From Davidsoniella eucalypti (lineage: Eukaryota > Ascomycota > Sordariomycetes > Microascales > Ceratocystidaceae): a stretch of DNA of 11,729 nucleotides. The stretch lies in contig RMBW01000384.1 in NCBI GenBank assembly GCA_004009845.1, positions 1 to 11,729 on the forward strand, written 5' to 3'. Shown one piece after another: positions 1 through 7,916 of this stretch; position 1 is the stretch's first letter, and every line of letters starts with the position of its first letter. Under the pieces are notes generated by a model, which made no database searches, was not told the DNA's origin, and worked only from the letters and a program-made list of their open reading frames with translations. The position numbers were made by a program, and so were the translations under genes.

Positions 1-288
1 CAGTTCGAGAAGTTGTTTCCTCCCTTGATTGACTGACTCCCCAGACGATCAACGACAACCACCCAAACTCAACCGACCGGTCCGCCATCTCCATTATATC
101 TTATCGCAACTAAGACTGGCGTACGTCGCCGGCGGTGGGAATTGAGACTGCGATACCAACCGTCTGCAGCTCGCCGGCATATTGAATTCCTGCACCCACC
201 CACCCACAACAATAAGCTCAATATAGCTCACTAACCCCCTCCACGATCAGCTGGCCTTTTTTATTTTCTGATTCTTTTTGCAACAAAC
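1..288 (+). promoter_or_regulatory. SLA1 5' leader / proximal promoter, free of ATG
   Basis: This stretch lies directly upstream of the SLA1 start. It contains no ATG triplet on the plus strand, which fits a transcribed leader that protects the main start codon. It holds a C-rich CCCA tract near 193-207 and a pyrimidine-rich stretch (about 257-280) just before the start. The start context is CAAACATGG. A possible leader intron is visible: GTACGT at 121, a CTAAC-like branch site at 231-235 and CAG at 248-250. The transcription start cannot be placed from sequence alone. Confidence 0.5.
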
Positions 289-3200
289 ATGGGCTTTCTC
301 GGTGTGTGCCGGGCCGTGTACGACTACGTTCCTCAGGCCGAAGGGGAGCTAGCCATCACCGAGGGTGACACCCTTTTCATCCTCGAGAACACCGGCGATG
401 ACGGCTGGTGGAGGGCCAAGAAGAAGGCTGCAGGCGACGATGAGGATGAGCCCACCGGCTTGATCCCAAACAACTATGTTGAAGATGTATGTACTAGTCC
501 GTCACATGTATCATATGTAGCACTGTCTCTGTTCCTCTGTCGCGGCGTGCTAACAATAACAGGCTCCACCAATTTCGCAAGCTCAGGCACTCTACGAATA
601 CACTCGACAAACCGACGAAGAACTCTCGTTCCCCGAAGACGCGTCCCTACAAGTCTACGATGTATCTGACCCAGACTGGATCCTTGTCGGGTACGACGGA
701 GAATTCGGCTTTGCTCCGTCTAACTATGTCGAGGTCGGAGACTCAGCCGCCCCAGCAGCTGCGGCAGCTCCGCCCCCCCCAGCCTTACCCACAAGAGCAC
801 CTGCTCCCCCGACTATGCCGGAACCCGAGCCCGCGCAACCCGCACCAGTAGCCGCAGCTGCTGCCATCGCCAGCGCGATCCAAGCTCGCAATATTGCCGA
901 CCCGCCCCCAGCTGCCACCATTGTCGCGCCTCCTCCGCCTCCACAGCTTCCCGCACGTTCTTCAACGCCGCCTGCTCCCCGCGCGCACTTTGAAGAGCCC
1001 CAGAGCCCTCCTCTTCCGCATCGTCCGAGTCCGCTAAAGGAGAGCTTCCGCGAGCCGCCACCGATGTCTCCGATGTCTCCGTCGCCGATCTCGCCAATCT
1101 CGATCCACGATGATTCACCCCCGCCAGCAGGTCGCCAGCAGACACGGTCGGTTGTCAAGGTTCAGGGAGGCTACCATCTGTACAACATCAATGAAATGTT
1201 CTCCGTCATGGGCAAGCGCAAGAAGATGCCGACCACTCTCGGTATCAACCTCTTGACTGGTATCATCATGATTGCCCCCGAGAAATCGTCAGATGGACCT
1301 ACGCAAGAATGGACTGCCGAGAAGATGACGCATTACTCGCGCGAGGGTAAACACATCTTCCTGGAGTTGATACGCCCCAGTAAGAGCGTCGATTTCCATG
1401 CCGGTGCCAAGGACACGGCAGAGGAAATCGTCGCTGCTCTTGGTGAGATGGCCGGTGCGGTCAAGGCTAACGGCCTCCGCGAGGTCATCGCGGCTGCAAC
1501 TTCATATTCGCAGAAGCTAGGTATCGTCCTTTACGATTTCATGGCACAGGGCGATGATGAAGTCACTGTTACCCAGGGTGACGAGGTTGTCATCATGGAC
1601 GACCAGAAGAGCGCTGACTGGTGGCAGGTCCGCCGCCTCAAGAGTGGTAAGGAGGGTGTGGTCCCCAGCAGCTATGTCGAAATCACAGGCACTATGACGC
1701 CTCCCGAGAGCTTCAGTGGCCTCAACGTTGGAAAGTCATCCGTGTCCCAGAACCGCGCCGAGGAGATCCGCCTGACTAAGCAGGCTGTGAAGACAGCCAA
1801 TAATGCCGACGATAACCAGGTAGGCCCGGGAATGTCCCTTCCCAGACGCTCTAGTAGTCTTTTCACGGATCAAAGTAGTAATCGTGTTGTACAGCAGCGA
1901 GACCACAGACGATCCGAGAATGAATCGGGCAAGAAAGCTAGTAAGTGCCCCAAACTCGGTCATTTGACTATCCCAATCTATATAACCTGGCTATTAACTT
2001 TCCTACTATAGAGCCTGATGCTGCTCGTGTGCGTACTTGGACCGATCGTTCAAAGTCCTTTACTGTCGAAGCCCAGTTCATCGGCATCAAGGACGGCAAA
2101 CTCAATCTCCACAAGATGAACGGTGTCAAGATCGCAGTCCCTATCAACAAGATGTCCGTGGATGATCTTGAATATGTTGAAAGCATGACTGGTCTGAACC
2201 TTGTTCCCGCTGGAGCTCGTGCTGCCGCTAAGTCCGCCAAACAAGCTGCTAAGCGTGGTACATCTGGTGCTGTGATTGAGAAGCCCAAGCCCGAATACGA
2301 CTGGTTTCAGTTCTTCCTCGACTGCGAAATTGCCGTCGGTCTCTGCGAGCGCTACTCCCAGGCCTTCATCAAGGATTCTATGGACGAGAGTGTTTTGCCG
2401 GACGTCACCTCGTCTGTCCTGCGTAACCTTGGCCTCAGAGAAGGTGATATCATCAAGGTCATGCGCAATCTGGATAGCAAATTCGGTAGAGCATCAAAGT
2501 CTGAAACTGCTGGCGAGGGTGATCCTAACGATACTGGCGGCCTCTTCACAACAGCTGGTGGTGCGCTGAGAACTAAGCGTAATCGGCCCACTCTGACGAA
2601 TGCTGCCGGTGACAAAGTCGATGCTGATGCTCTCAGAGGTGATGGTACCTCGCCACGACCGGACGGTAAGTCATCAGCGGGCGCTTTTGAAGACGATGCT
2701 TGGGCTGTGCGTAATGAAGGTAAGGAAACAGCAGCCTCTGCTGCTACCCCAGCGTCCGAAAAGACCCCTGCGCCAGCTTCGGCTCCGGCTGTTGCACCTC
2801 CCACACTGTCTGGATCTCTGCAGGAGCTATCACTACTAGCCACTCCCCTCGAGCCTACCAAGGCGCCGACTCCGGAACCACCGGCTGTCGCTCTTGTTCA
2901 GGCGCAAGCTACTGGCGCCTCGCCGTCTTTCTTTGCCAACCTACAGAACCAGCCTACCGGTGCGGCTCGTACCAGACCACAGGCCCCGACTACAGTCGGT
3001 GGTGTTGGTTCTCTCATGCCGCCACCTCCTGCCCGCCCACTATCGGCCCCGGGAGCTCCTGGTATCTCTGGCTTCCCAATACCAGCTCCTATCATGACGC
3101 ATGTCACTGGTAGTGTTCAAGGTCAAGTTGCCCCTCCAGGCCAAAGTCTCCATGATATGCAACAGGCTCGGATGCAACAGCACTATATGCAGCAGATGCA

Positions 3201-3763
3201 GCAGCAGCAGCAGCAGCAGCAGCAGCTCATGCAAGCCCAGATGAAGCCCATGATGGCTTTCCCCACCGGCATGCAGGGCTCGCCGTTTATGCAGCCTACC
3301 ATGACTGGCCAGCCCATGCCTCAAATGGCCATGCAGACCGGATTCATGCAGCCCGGAATGACCGCGATGCCGACTCAGACAACTGGGTTCCCCGGCCAAG
3401 CTGGTTATGCCCTTCCTCCACAGCAAGGCCCTTTCCTTACCGGTCGTTCAGGTGTTCTCCCATCTCCCTTGGTCCCCGAACGTACCGGGTTCCAGCCGAC
3501 GGCTACTACCTTACCACAACAGCCGACCGGAATGACGATGCAGACGGCTCCGGCTGCTCCGTTGATGCCTCAGCAGACTGGTCCGGCCCCCCCTGTTCGC
3601 TTTGGTATTACCCCAGGACAAAAGATTGCACCACAGCCGACTGGGCGCAAGGCTAACCTGTCTCATGCTAGTAAGTCGATATCCTATTGTGGAAATAATA
3701 TATGTACTAATTTCTTCCTTTTTTCCTTTTTTAATAGCTCCTGATAATCCGTTTGGGTTCTAA
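289..3763 (+). CDS. sla1: Actin cytoskeleton-regulatory / endocytic adaptor protein Sla1 (four exons)
   Basis: Exons as read: 289-486, 563-1940, 2012-3670 and 3738-3763, giving 3261 nt and 1086 residues; all joins keep frame. Sla1 works at cortical actin patches with Pan1 and End3, recruiting cargo and regulating Las17/WASP during clathrin-mediated endocytosis. Domains in order: SH3-1 about residues 5-66 (AVYDY, WW, NNYVED); SH3-2 about 73-124 (ALYEY, SNYVEV); a Pro-rich linker about 125-260; a Sla1-type PH-like block about 263-375; SH3-3 about 384-441 (VLYDF, WW, SSYVEI); SHD1 about 533-583 (starts RTWTDR), the known NPFxD cargo-binding domain; and SHD2, SAM-like, about 621-684 (YDWFQFFLDCEIAVGLCERY). 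The C-terminal third is Pro/Gln/Met-rich, with nine consecutive Gln and seven TG-type Prk1/Ark1 sites. The protein ends DNPFGF, carrying an NPF (EH-domain ligand) motif. Yeast Sla1 is about 1240 residues, so this looks full length. The start is the first ATG after an ATG-free leader and opens straight into SH3-1. Confidence 0.95.
3199..3225 (+). repeat. (CAG)9 microsatellite coding poly-Gln in SLA1
   Basis: Nine perfect CAG codons encode Gln 922-930 of Sla1, inside a wider Met/Gln-rich stretch. The run is uninterrupted by CAA, so it may vary in length between strains by slippage. A Gln-rich C-terminal region is usual for Sla1, so the tract fits the protein's normal low-complexity tail. Confidence 0.95.
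3671..3737 (+). other. SLA1 intron 3, before a 26-nt terminal exon
   Basis: The donor is GTAAGT at 3671 and the acceptor is TAG ending at 3737, with an ACTAAT-like branch site near 3706 followed by a T-rich tract. Splicing joins ...HA to T-PDNPFGF-stop. If the intron is retained, the frame runs on through a Phe-rich sequence to a stop at 3742-3744, and the NPF ending is lost. The conserved-looking NPFGF ending is the main reason to prefer the spliced model. Confidence 0.85.
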
Positions 3764-4449
3764 TTATTCTTGGTTCGAGTTGCTCTCTTTTTTTTTGCCC
3801 ATAGTTGCGTTGCGTTTTATTGAATATTGTTTTGTTTTCTTTCTTCTCTTTTTTTTTCTTTTCTGTTTTTGGTCAGTTAGTCAAGCTGCCGAAAGCATTG
3901 TTTCGCGTCATGTATCAAAGGTCATAATATTATCTCTAGCATTATATGTCATTAATGTCTCTCAGTCTCTAAGTTTTAGTTTCTTCTCTTTTTGTAAAAG
4001 TAGCCGATTTCTATGAGTTCATGTGAGTACTTACATATTATTATCACAGGACTTAAATTTTTTTTTTTACGTGGCACGTGATGAACTGGTCAGAAGCTTG
4101 TTCTATACAAAAAAAAAAGGTAAAGATAGACATGACATCAAGCCACATGGCATATCCTCAACAATTATGTATGTATTTATGCTTGAAAATATTAAGAAAT
4201 TATATTCGAGAATAAAAAAAGACTAGTTGCTATGTTCCAAAATTTCACCAATGGATAGGGCCGAGCCTATCCCAAATCTCTACACATTATCCATCTACTT
4301 ATAAATGAGGGTCCCTCCTCTGGTATGGCGTATATATGAAAAGAGATCAAAAATCATGAGTTGCCAAATTCGACATATTAAAAAAAGAAAGCAATTAAGA
4401 AATTATGGGGGTGAAAAAAGGTTGTCTTGTATGGTGAAAAAAAAGGACT
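3764..4449. other. Convergent intergenic region, T/A-rich, no gene seen
   Basis: This region lies between the stop codons of SLA1 (plus) and the TLC gene (minus), so it should hold both 3' UTRs and polyadenylation signals. It has many long T and A runs (near 3788-3796, 3849-3859, 4059-4068, 4109-4117 and 4436-4444). A short inverted repeat occurs at 4253-4272. The open frames here are low-complexity and encode Phe/Ser-rich or Lys-rich strings that resemble no protein. A CACGTG hexamer at 4075-4080 is not at a promoter. Confidence 0.8.
4253..4272. repeat. Small perfect inverted repeat (7-bp arms, 6-nt loop)
   Basis: GGATAGG at 4253-4259 is the reverse complement of CCTATCC at 4266-4272. It sits between two convergent genes, about 180 bp from the TLC stop codon. 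It could form a small hairpin in a 3' UTR from either direction. No T-run follows in the manner of a bacterial terminator, and none is expected in a fungus. Confidence 0.6.
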
Positions 4450-5558
4450 TTACAAGCTTGCTTCGTTAGTAAGGGCTTGTTCTTCCTTTATGCCGGCCTT
4501 GCGGCGTTTGATAGACTCCTGTTCTTCTTTGACAGCAGTAGAATAACCCTGAGCAGCAATCTTCTCGGGGGTGGCCTTCTTCTGAGGCGTGAACCGCTTA
4601 GTTACAGCCTGAATCATCTTGACAAACCAGTAAAAGTTCAAACTGTTCAGGGTCAAGTTGCTGACGAGATAGGCCAAGCCCAGCCACATGGGAACCGCAC
4701 TATCGAGGGTAGTAAACTGGTGGATTTCCGAGGTCTTGGAAGGCTCTAGATAGGCGCTGGGAGGGATGACTCCGATAGAGGTCCAGATGTCGAGCATGAT
4801 TTGATAGGACTGGTAAGTTCCGTATACGAGGCGGGCACTGAAGAAGGTGAAGATGAGTAGGATGCCGTTGTATAGCTGGAGCTTGGAGCCAGTCATATTC
4901 AACTTGTCGCAGAACCAGTGGATGTTTAAGAATGGGGTCGAGAGTTCCCATAGGATAAATGTGCACGCATAGTGGTTGACGAACGGTCTCTGGTTTTCAA
5001 GAAAGTAGTGTGTTAGTAATATGTTTGCTGACGCAATAAAGCAGCACACTTTTTGTAGGGGAGGGATAGACTTACGAAGCCAAGGCAATAGACGGCTAGA
5101 GCACTGACGGCGTGAGCCAGAGTTCCAAGACCGAATATTTGTAAGTTCATACTGGTGATGACAAGATCCCACAAGAAGTAACCGGCAGCCATAGCCTGAA
5201 CCATGGCATCAGCACCGGTGTAAGCCCAAACACGATGCTCCCAATCATTATTCTTCCGGTCAATATCGACATACATCACCCACAAGGCCAAGGCATTGAT
5301 GAGAACACTCTGCACCATGGACACGACATGAGCATCCCAATTCAGACGGCGAGCACGCGATAGCTGAGGATAGTGATTGGGAAAGAAGATGCGGGAGAGG
5401 ATGGGCGAGATGGGCCAGAAGATGACGGAGTATAGGAGGGCCGAGCCCACGACTTCATGGACGTGGAGGGGAAGCGTCGGTAGGTGTAGCGCATCGGCAA
5501 GCGGCTGGACGGCTTCGGAGAGCCAGGGGATGGGCGGGAAAGGCAAGGGATCCCGCAT
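4450..5558 (-). CDS. TLC-domain (TRAM-LAG1-CLN8) multi-pass membrane protein, two exons
   Basis: Exons on the minus strand: 5558-5076 and 4989-4450, with an 86-nt intron at 4990-5075. The donor is GTAAGT, a TACTAAC branch site is present and the acceptor is CAG. The phase-0 join reads LGF-RPFVNHY. The product has 340 residues. Hydrophobic segments lie at about 36-58, 77-97, 118-138, 145-161, 168-185, 201-218 and 259-285. The core motifs ELSTPFLNIHWF (about 176-187) and the following YNG...FSARL segment are typical of TLCD4/TMEM56-type TLC proteins. The His-His pair of the ceramide-synthase Lag1 motif is absent (LAHAVSA here), so I do not call it a ceramide synthase. The tail from about 287 is hydrophilic, Lys/Glu-rich and probably cytosolic. 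The family acts in ER or other endomembranes with roles in lipid metabolism or sensing; the exact substrate is unknown. It is divergent from COG8 and convergent with SLA1. Confidence 0.88.
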
Positions 5559-5823
5559 AGTTGCTTTCTTCTCAGCGTTCGCCGTGTAGGAGGTTGGTTA
5601 CGCTATATTCGATGTCGAGGTTGCGTAGTACTAGGGATAGCTGGCAGGGTGAAAAAAAGAAAAAATGGGAGTAGGGTTGGTGATGATATTGTTGATAGTA
5701 ATCAATATAGGGAAAGATAAAAGAAAGAAATGGTACAGGAAGAAGTAGCCCGAGGGATGTGGGAGGCAGGCAGAACAACGCAGAGGATATTGGGCGTGAA
5801 AGGTGACAAAAGAGTACGTGATA

Positions 5824-5832
5824 CTTATATAA
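5824..5832 (-). promoter_or_regulatory. TATA-like box for the TLC-domain gene
   Basis: On the minus strand this reads TTATATAAG, close to the TATAWAAG consensus. It lies about 270 nt upstream of the TLC start codon. A start site 30-60 nt downstream would give a leader of about 210-240 nt with no ATG in it. This is a sequence match only; many fungal genes do not use a TATA box. Confidence 0.35.
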
Positions 5833-6209
5833 CTAAATGCGATCAGCCGGCAGCCATGTGGACGTTTGGTCAGCCAGTATAAGATAATTCCGGCGCGGGA
5901 TAGTTGGTGGGTGATGCGGCCGCTAAAGAGGGATTCGTCGTATGTAGTAAAGATATAGTTGTACGTTTGTAGTTGTTATATGTATAGCTGGGCTGGGCTG
6001 GATCGATCGAGCTTTAGAAGGAAGAGGAGAGTTGCATTACCAAAAGCCAGGCTTGAGCTACCGGGAAACTATGCAAAACCCGTTGCTAGCCCCGGTCGTT
6101 ATAGAGGGTTGACAGGGCATTAGCTGTACTGCTATAAAGGCATAGCTCCTGTTGAGTTGCCAGAGATAGTGGTTGTCTGTTGGGGCGGGTTTTAGACCCC
6201 TGCACATAC

Positions 6210-6260
6210 ACATACATACATGTACATAACAGATATACAGATATGTACAGGTATGTATGT
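6210..6260. repeat. Imperfect inverted repeat, 19-bp arms with one mismatch, 13-nt loop
   Basis: The left arm 6210-6228 pairs with the right arm 6242-6260 at 18 of 19 positions; the only mismatch is 6220 A against 6250 G. The loop is 6229-6241. The arms are built from TACA/TGTA units, which are prone to chance self-complementarity, but the matched length is well above any other inverted repeat I noticed in the window. It lies about 310 bp upstream of COG8 and 650 bp upstream of the TLC start. It could be a cruciform, a paired binding site or a transcript hairpin. Confidence 0.7.
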
Positions 6261-6354
6261 ACATAGTACGGCGAGATACTCGATAAATGCATAATGAATG
6301 CCTAATTAGGAAAGGAAGCCAGGTGTGACTTTGGCACCGGGTTGGCATTTAACC

Positions 6355-6570
6355 ATGTATGTTTACAACGGGTCTGCACTGTACAGTCAAAGTACCTTTT
6401 TGAGTAGACCTTGTGTTAGGCTGGTGTCAAGAGGCCAGGCGTCATCTGGAGCTCTGAGACGCGAGCTGCTAGCTGCTCCAAACCGTTACGTGGGTATCTC
6501 GTGGCCAGCTCTTGACGTATTCCTGGTCTACACACACAATCACCAACCGCTCAGTGACCATTCTCACTAA
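6355..6570 (+). other. Possible uORF upstream of COG8 (71 codons, stop 2 nt before the main ATG)
   Basis: The ATG at 6355 opens a frame that runs without a stop to TAA at 6568-6570; two bases later the COG8 ATG begins at 6573. If transcription starts upstream of 6355 this would be a translated upstream frame with almost no spacing. If it starts downstream, the remaining leader (6362-6572) is free of ATG. The encoded peptide resembles nothing I know, so coding is uncertain. Confidence 0.25.
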
Positions 6571-6572
6571 AA

Positions 6573-7916
6573 ATGGCTTCGACACTCCACGACATTCTGG
6601 GTCTCGCGCCCTCTTCATCTACCGATCACGTGCGTCTTGATTATCTTTCGCATCTATCGGGTCTTACCGTTTCTGAGATCCAGCAGAGCGAGCCTGAACG
6701 TCTGTCGCAGACGTCACATACGTCGCTGCTGGCTGTCCAGAGCCTATCAAAACGCTCCCACAAGGCTGTTATTGACTCAGTCAACCGCCATGCATCGCTA
6801 CGCACCAGTTTACCCGCCCTAGGCACCGGAGCTGCATATCTCAAAGCTAGTATTCCGCAGCTAGATTCTCAAGCTATCAGGTTTTCAGAAACTTATAGCA
6901 AGGCCGCCGACAATGAAACCACCGCAAAACGTCGACAAGCGCTATTGCTGCTCCGTAATGTCGAGCGCATATCAGACATCATGGAACTACCGACATTGCT
7001 ATCATCGGCGGCTTCTTCCGTACCCGCAAACCATACAGCGGCACTTGATCTGAACGGTCACGTACGACGTATACACGGGCTATATCCCAATTCGCCGTTG
7101 ATAACATCTATATCCCGCCAGGCCGAAGACGTGATCCAGACTATGGCTGCGAACCTGCTGGTCTCGCTGAAAGCTCCTACCGTAAAATTGGCCGCCTGTT
7201 TGCGAGCAATGGGATCCCTTCGCCGGGTTCTTGCTGATCTCCCAGGCGTTGTCCAGCCCTTAGAGAGTACCTCGTCGAATGCTTTACGGCATAACATGAA
7301 TGAGCGATCCCTAGGAACTTTATTTCTGCTATGTAGACTCGATACACTTGCCACTATGCTTGATGCACTAGATCCATTGCGGAAATTGGCTGATGATGAA
7401 CGAAATCGTCAAGCATCTCACACAGCTACTGGATCGTGGTCAAGCGGGCAGCAAACAGAGCGATATCTGAAGCGGTTCATAGAGATTTTCCGTGAGCAGA
7501 GCTTTGGAATCGTGTCCATGTACAAAAGCCTGTTCTCAAGTCCAGATATAAGCTTGGCTGGTGGAAGTGTTGATCCTCTCCAACCAAGCCCTCCCCCATT
7601 GTCTACATTTGCTTTGCACCTCGTCGAGATACTACTAAGTACTCTACGAGAATACCTTCCTACCGTGCGAGACAGAGCGTCTAGAGACAGCATCTTAACG
7701 CAAGTCCTATACTGCGCTAGTAGTCTGGGTCGGCTGGGCATGGATTTCAGCATCTTATTGGTTGAGCTCGATGAGGCGGAATGGGTTGACGTGGTCAAGC
7801 GGCATCGGTTGCTTGCCGGGCGGCTTGAATCAGTGCTGGGTGATTTCAAATCGGGTGCAAGTAGTATAAGCTCTCGAAAGGTATCAATCTCATCAGAGAA
7901 TGTAGCAACAGCGTAA
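6573..7916 (+). CDS. cog8: Conserved oligomeric Golgi complex subunit 8 (Dor1 family)
   Basis: This is a single-exon frame of 447 residues. Cog8 belongs to lobe B of the COG tether, which captures retrograde intra-Golgi vesicles with SNAREs and Rab GTPases; loss disturbs glycosylation. The family is recognised from the N-terminal YLSHLSGL...EPERLSQTSH segment (about 24-49), the long helical region with RRQALLLLRNVERISDIMELP (split here: RRQALLLLRN at about 119-128, then VERISDIMELP), the ALDLNGHVRRIHGLYPNSPL segment (about 157-176), and the hallmark QQTERYLKRFIEIFREQSFG block at about 294-313. The C-terminal part (TVRDRASRDSILTQVLYCAS) matches the end of the Dor1 region. Metazoan and yeast Cog8 are about 600 residues, so this is shorter at the C-terminus; from memory, compact versions are usual in filamentous fungi. 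The last 20 residues are Ser-rich and probably disordered. The start context is AAAAATGG. The gene shares a divergent region with the TLC gene. Confidence 0.92.
   Translation: MASTLHDILGLAPSSSTDHVRLDYLSHLSGLTVSEIQQSEPERLSQTSHTSLLAVQSLSKRSHKAVIDSVNRHASLRTSLPALGTGAAYLKASIPQLDSQAIRFSETYSKAADNETTAKRRQALLLLRNVERISDIMELPTLLSSAASSVPANHTAALDLNGHVRRIHGLYPNSPLITSISRQAEDVIQTMAANLLVSLKAPTVKLAACLRAMGSLRRVLADLPGVVQPLESTSSNALRHNMNERSLGTLFLLCRLDTLATMLDALDPLRKLADDERNRQASHTATGSWSSGQQTERYLKRFIEIFREQSFGIVSMYKSLFSSPDISLAGGSVDPLQPSPPPLSTFALHLVEILLSTLREYLPTVRDRASRDSILTQVLYCASSLGRLGMDFSILLVELDEAEWVDVVKRHRLLAGRLESVLGDFKSGASSISSRKVSISSENVATA

Larger units (their letters stand above)
5559..6572. other. Divergent intergenic region between the TLC gene and COG8
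   Basis: About 1 kb separates the two start codons. The minus-strand side carries no ATG (read toward the TLC gene) from 5559 to about 5853, which suggests a clean leader, and a TATA-like box lies at 5824-5832. Near 5650-5666 there is an A-rich run (pyrimidine-rich on the minus strand). The middle holds tandem GGGCT units around 5989-6000, GATCGATCGA near 6001-6010, and a TACA/GTAT-rich inverted repeat at 6210-6260. The COG8 side is ATG-free from 6362 to 6572. Open frames in the region are low-complexity and look non-coding. Confidence 0.75.

Noticed and set aside
724..1158. Minus-strand open frames (144 and 110 residues) opposite the Pro-rich part of SLA1
   Set aside because: They mirror the GC-rich Pro/Ala codons of the sense gene and give Gly/Ala-rich strings with no domain; the plus strand encodes a clear Sla1 protein.
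2352..2861. 169-residue minus-strand open frame inside SLA1
   Set aside because: It lies opposite the SHD2 and linker region, is low-complexity in Ser/Ala, and has no recognisable motif.
3768..3782. GGTTCGAGT, resembling a tRNA T-arm
   Set aside because: No acceptor, D-arm or anticodon arm can be placed upstream; that sequence is the end of SLA1 and its last intron.
4072..4082. CACGTG E-box-like hexamer
   Set aside because: It sits between two convergent gene ends, not near a promoter, and a six-base match is expected by chance.
3753..4226. Plus-strand open frames of 87 and 67 residues after SLA1
   Set aside because: They consist of Phe/Ser/Leu strings from T-runs and Lys strings from A-runs, typical of AT-rich untranslated sequence.
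6058..6348. Minus-strand 96-residue frame over the inverted repeat
   Set aside because: Its Tyr/Cys/Val/His-rich composition comes from the TACA/TGTA repeats and there is no similarity to a known protein.
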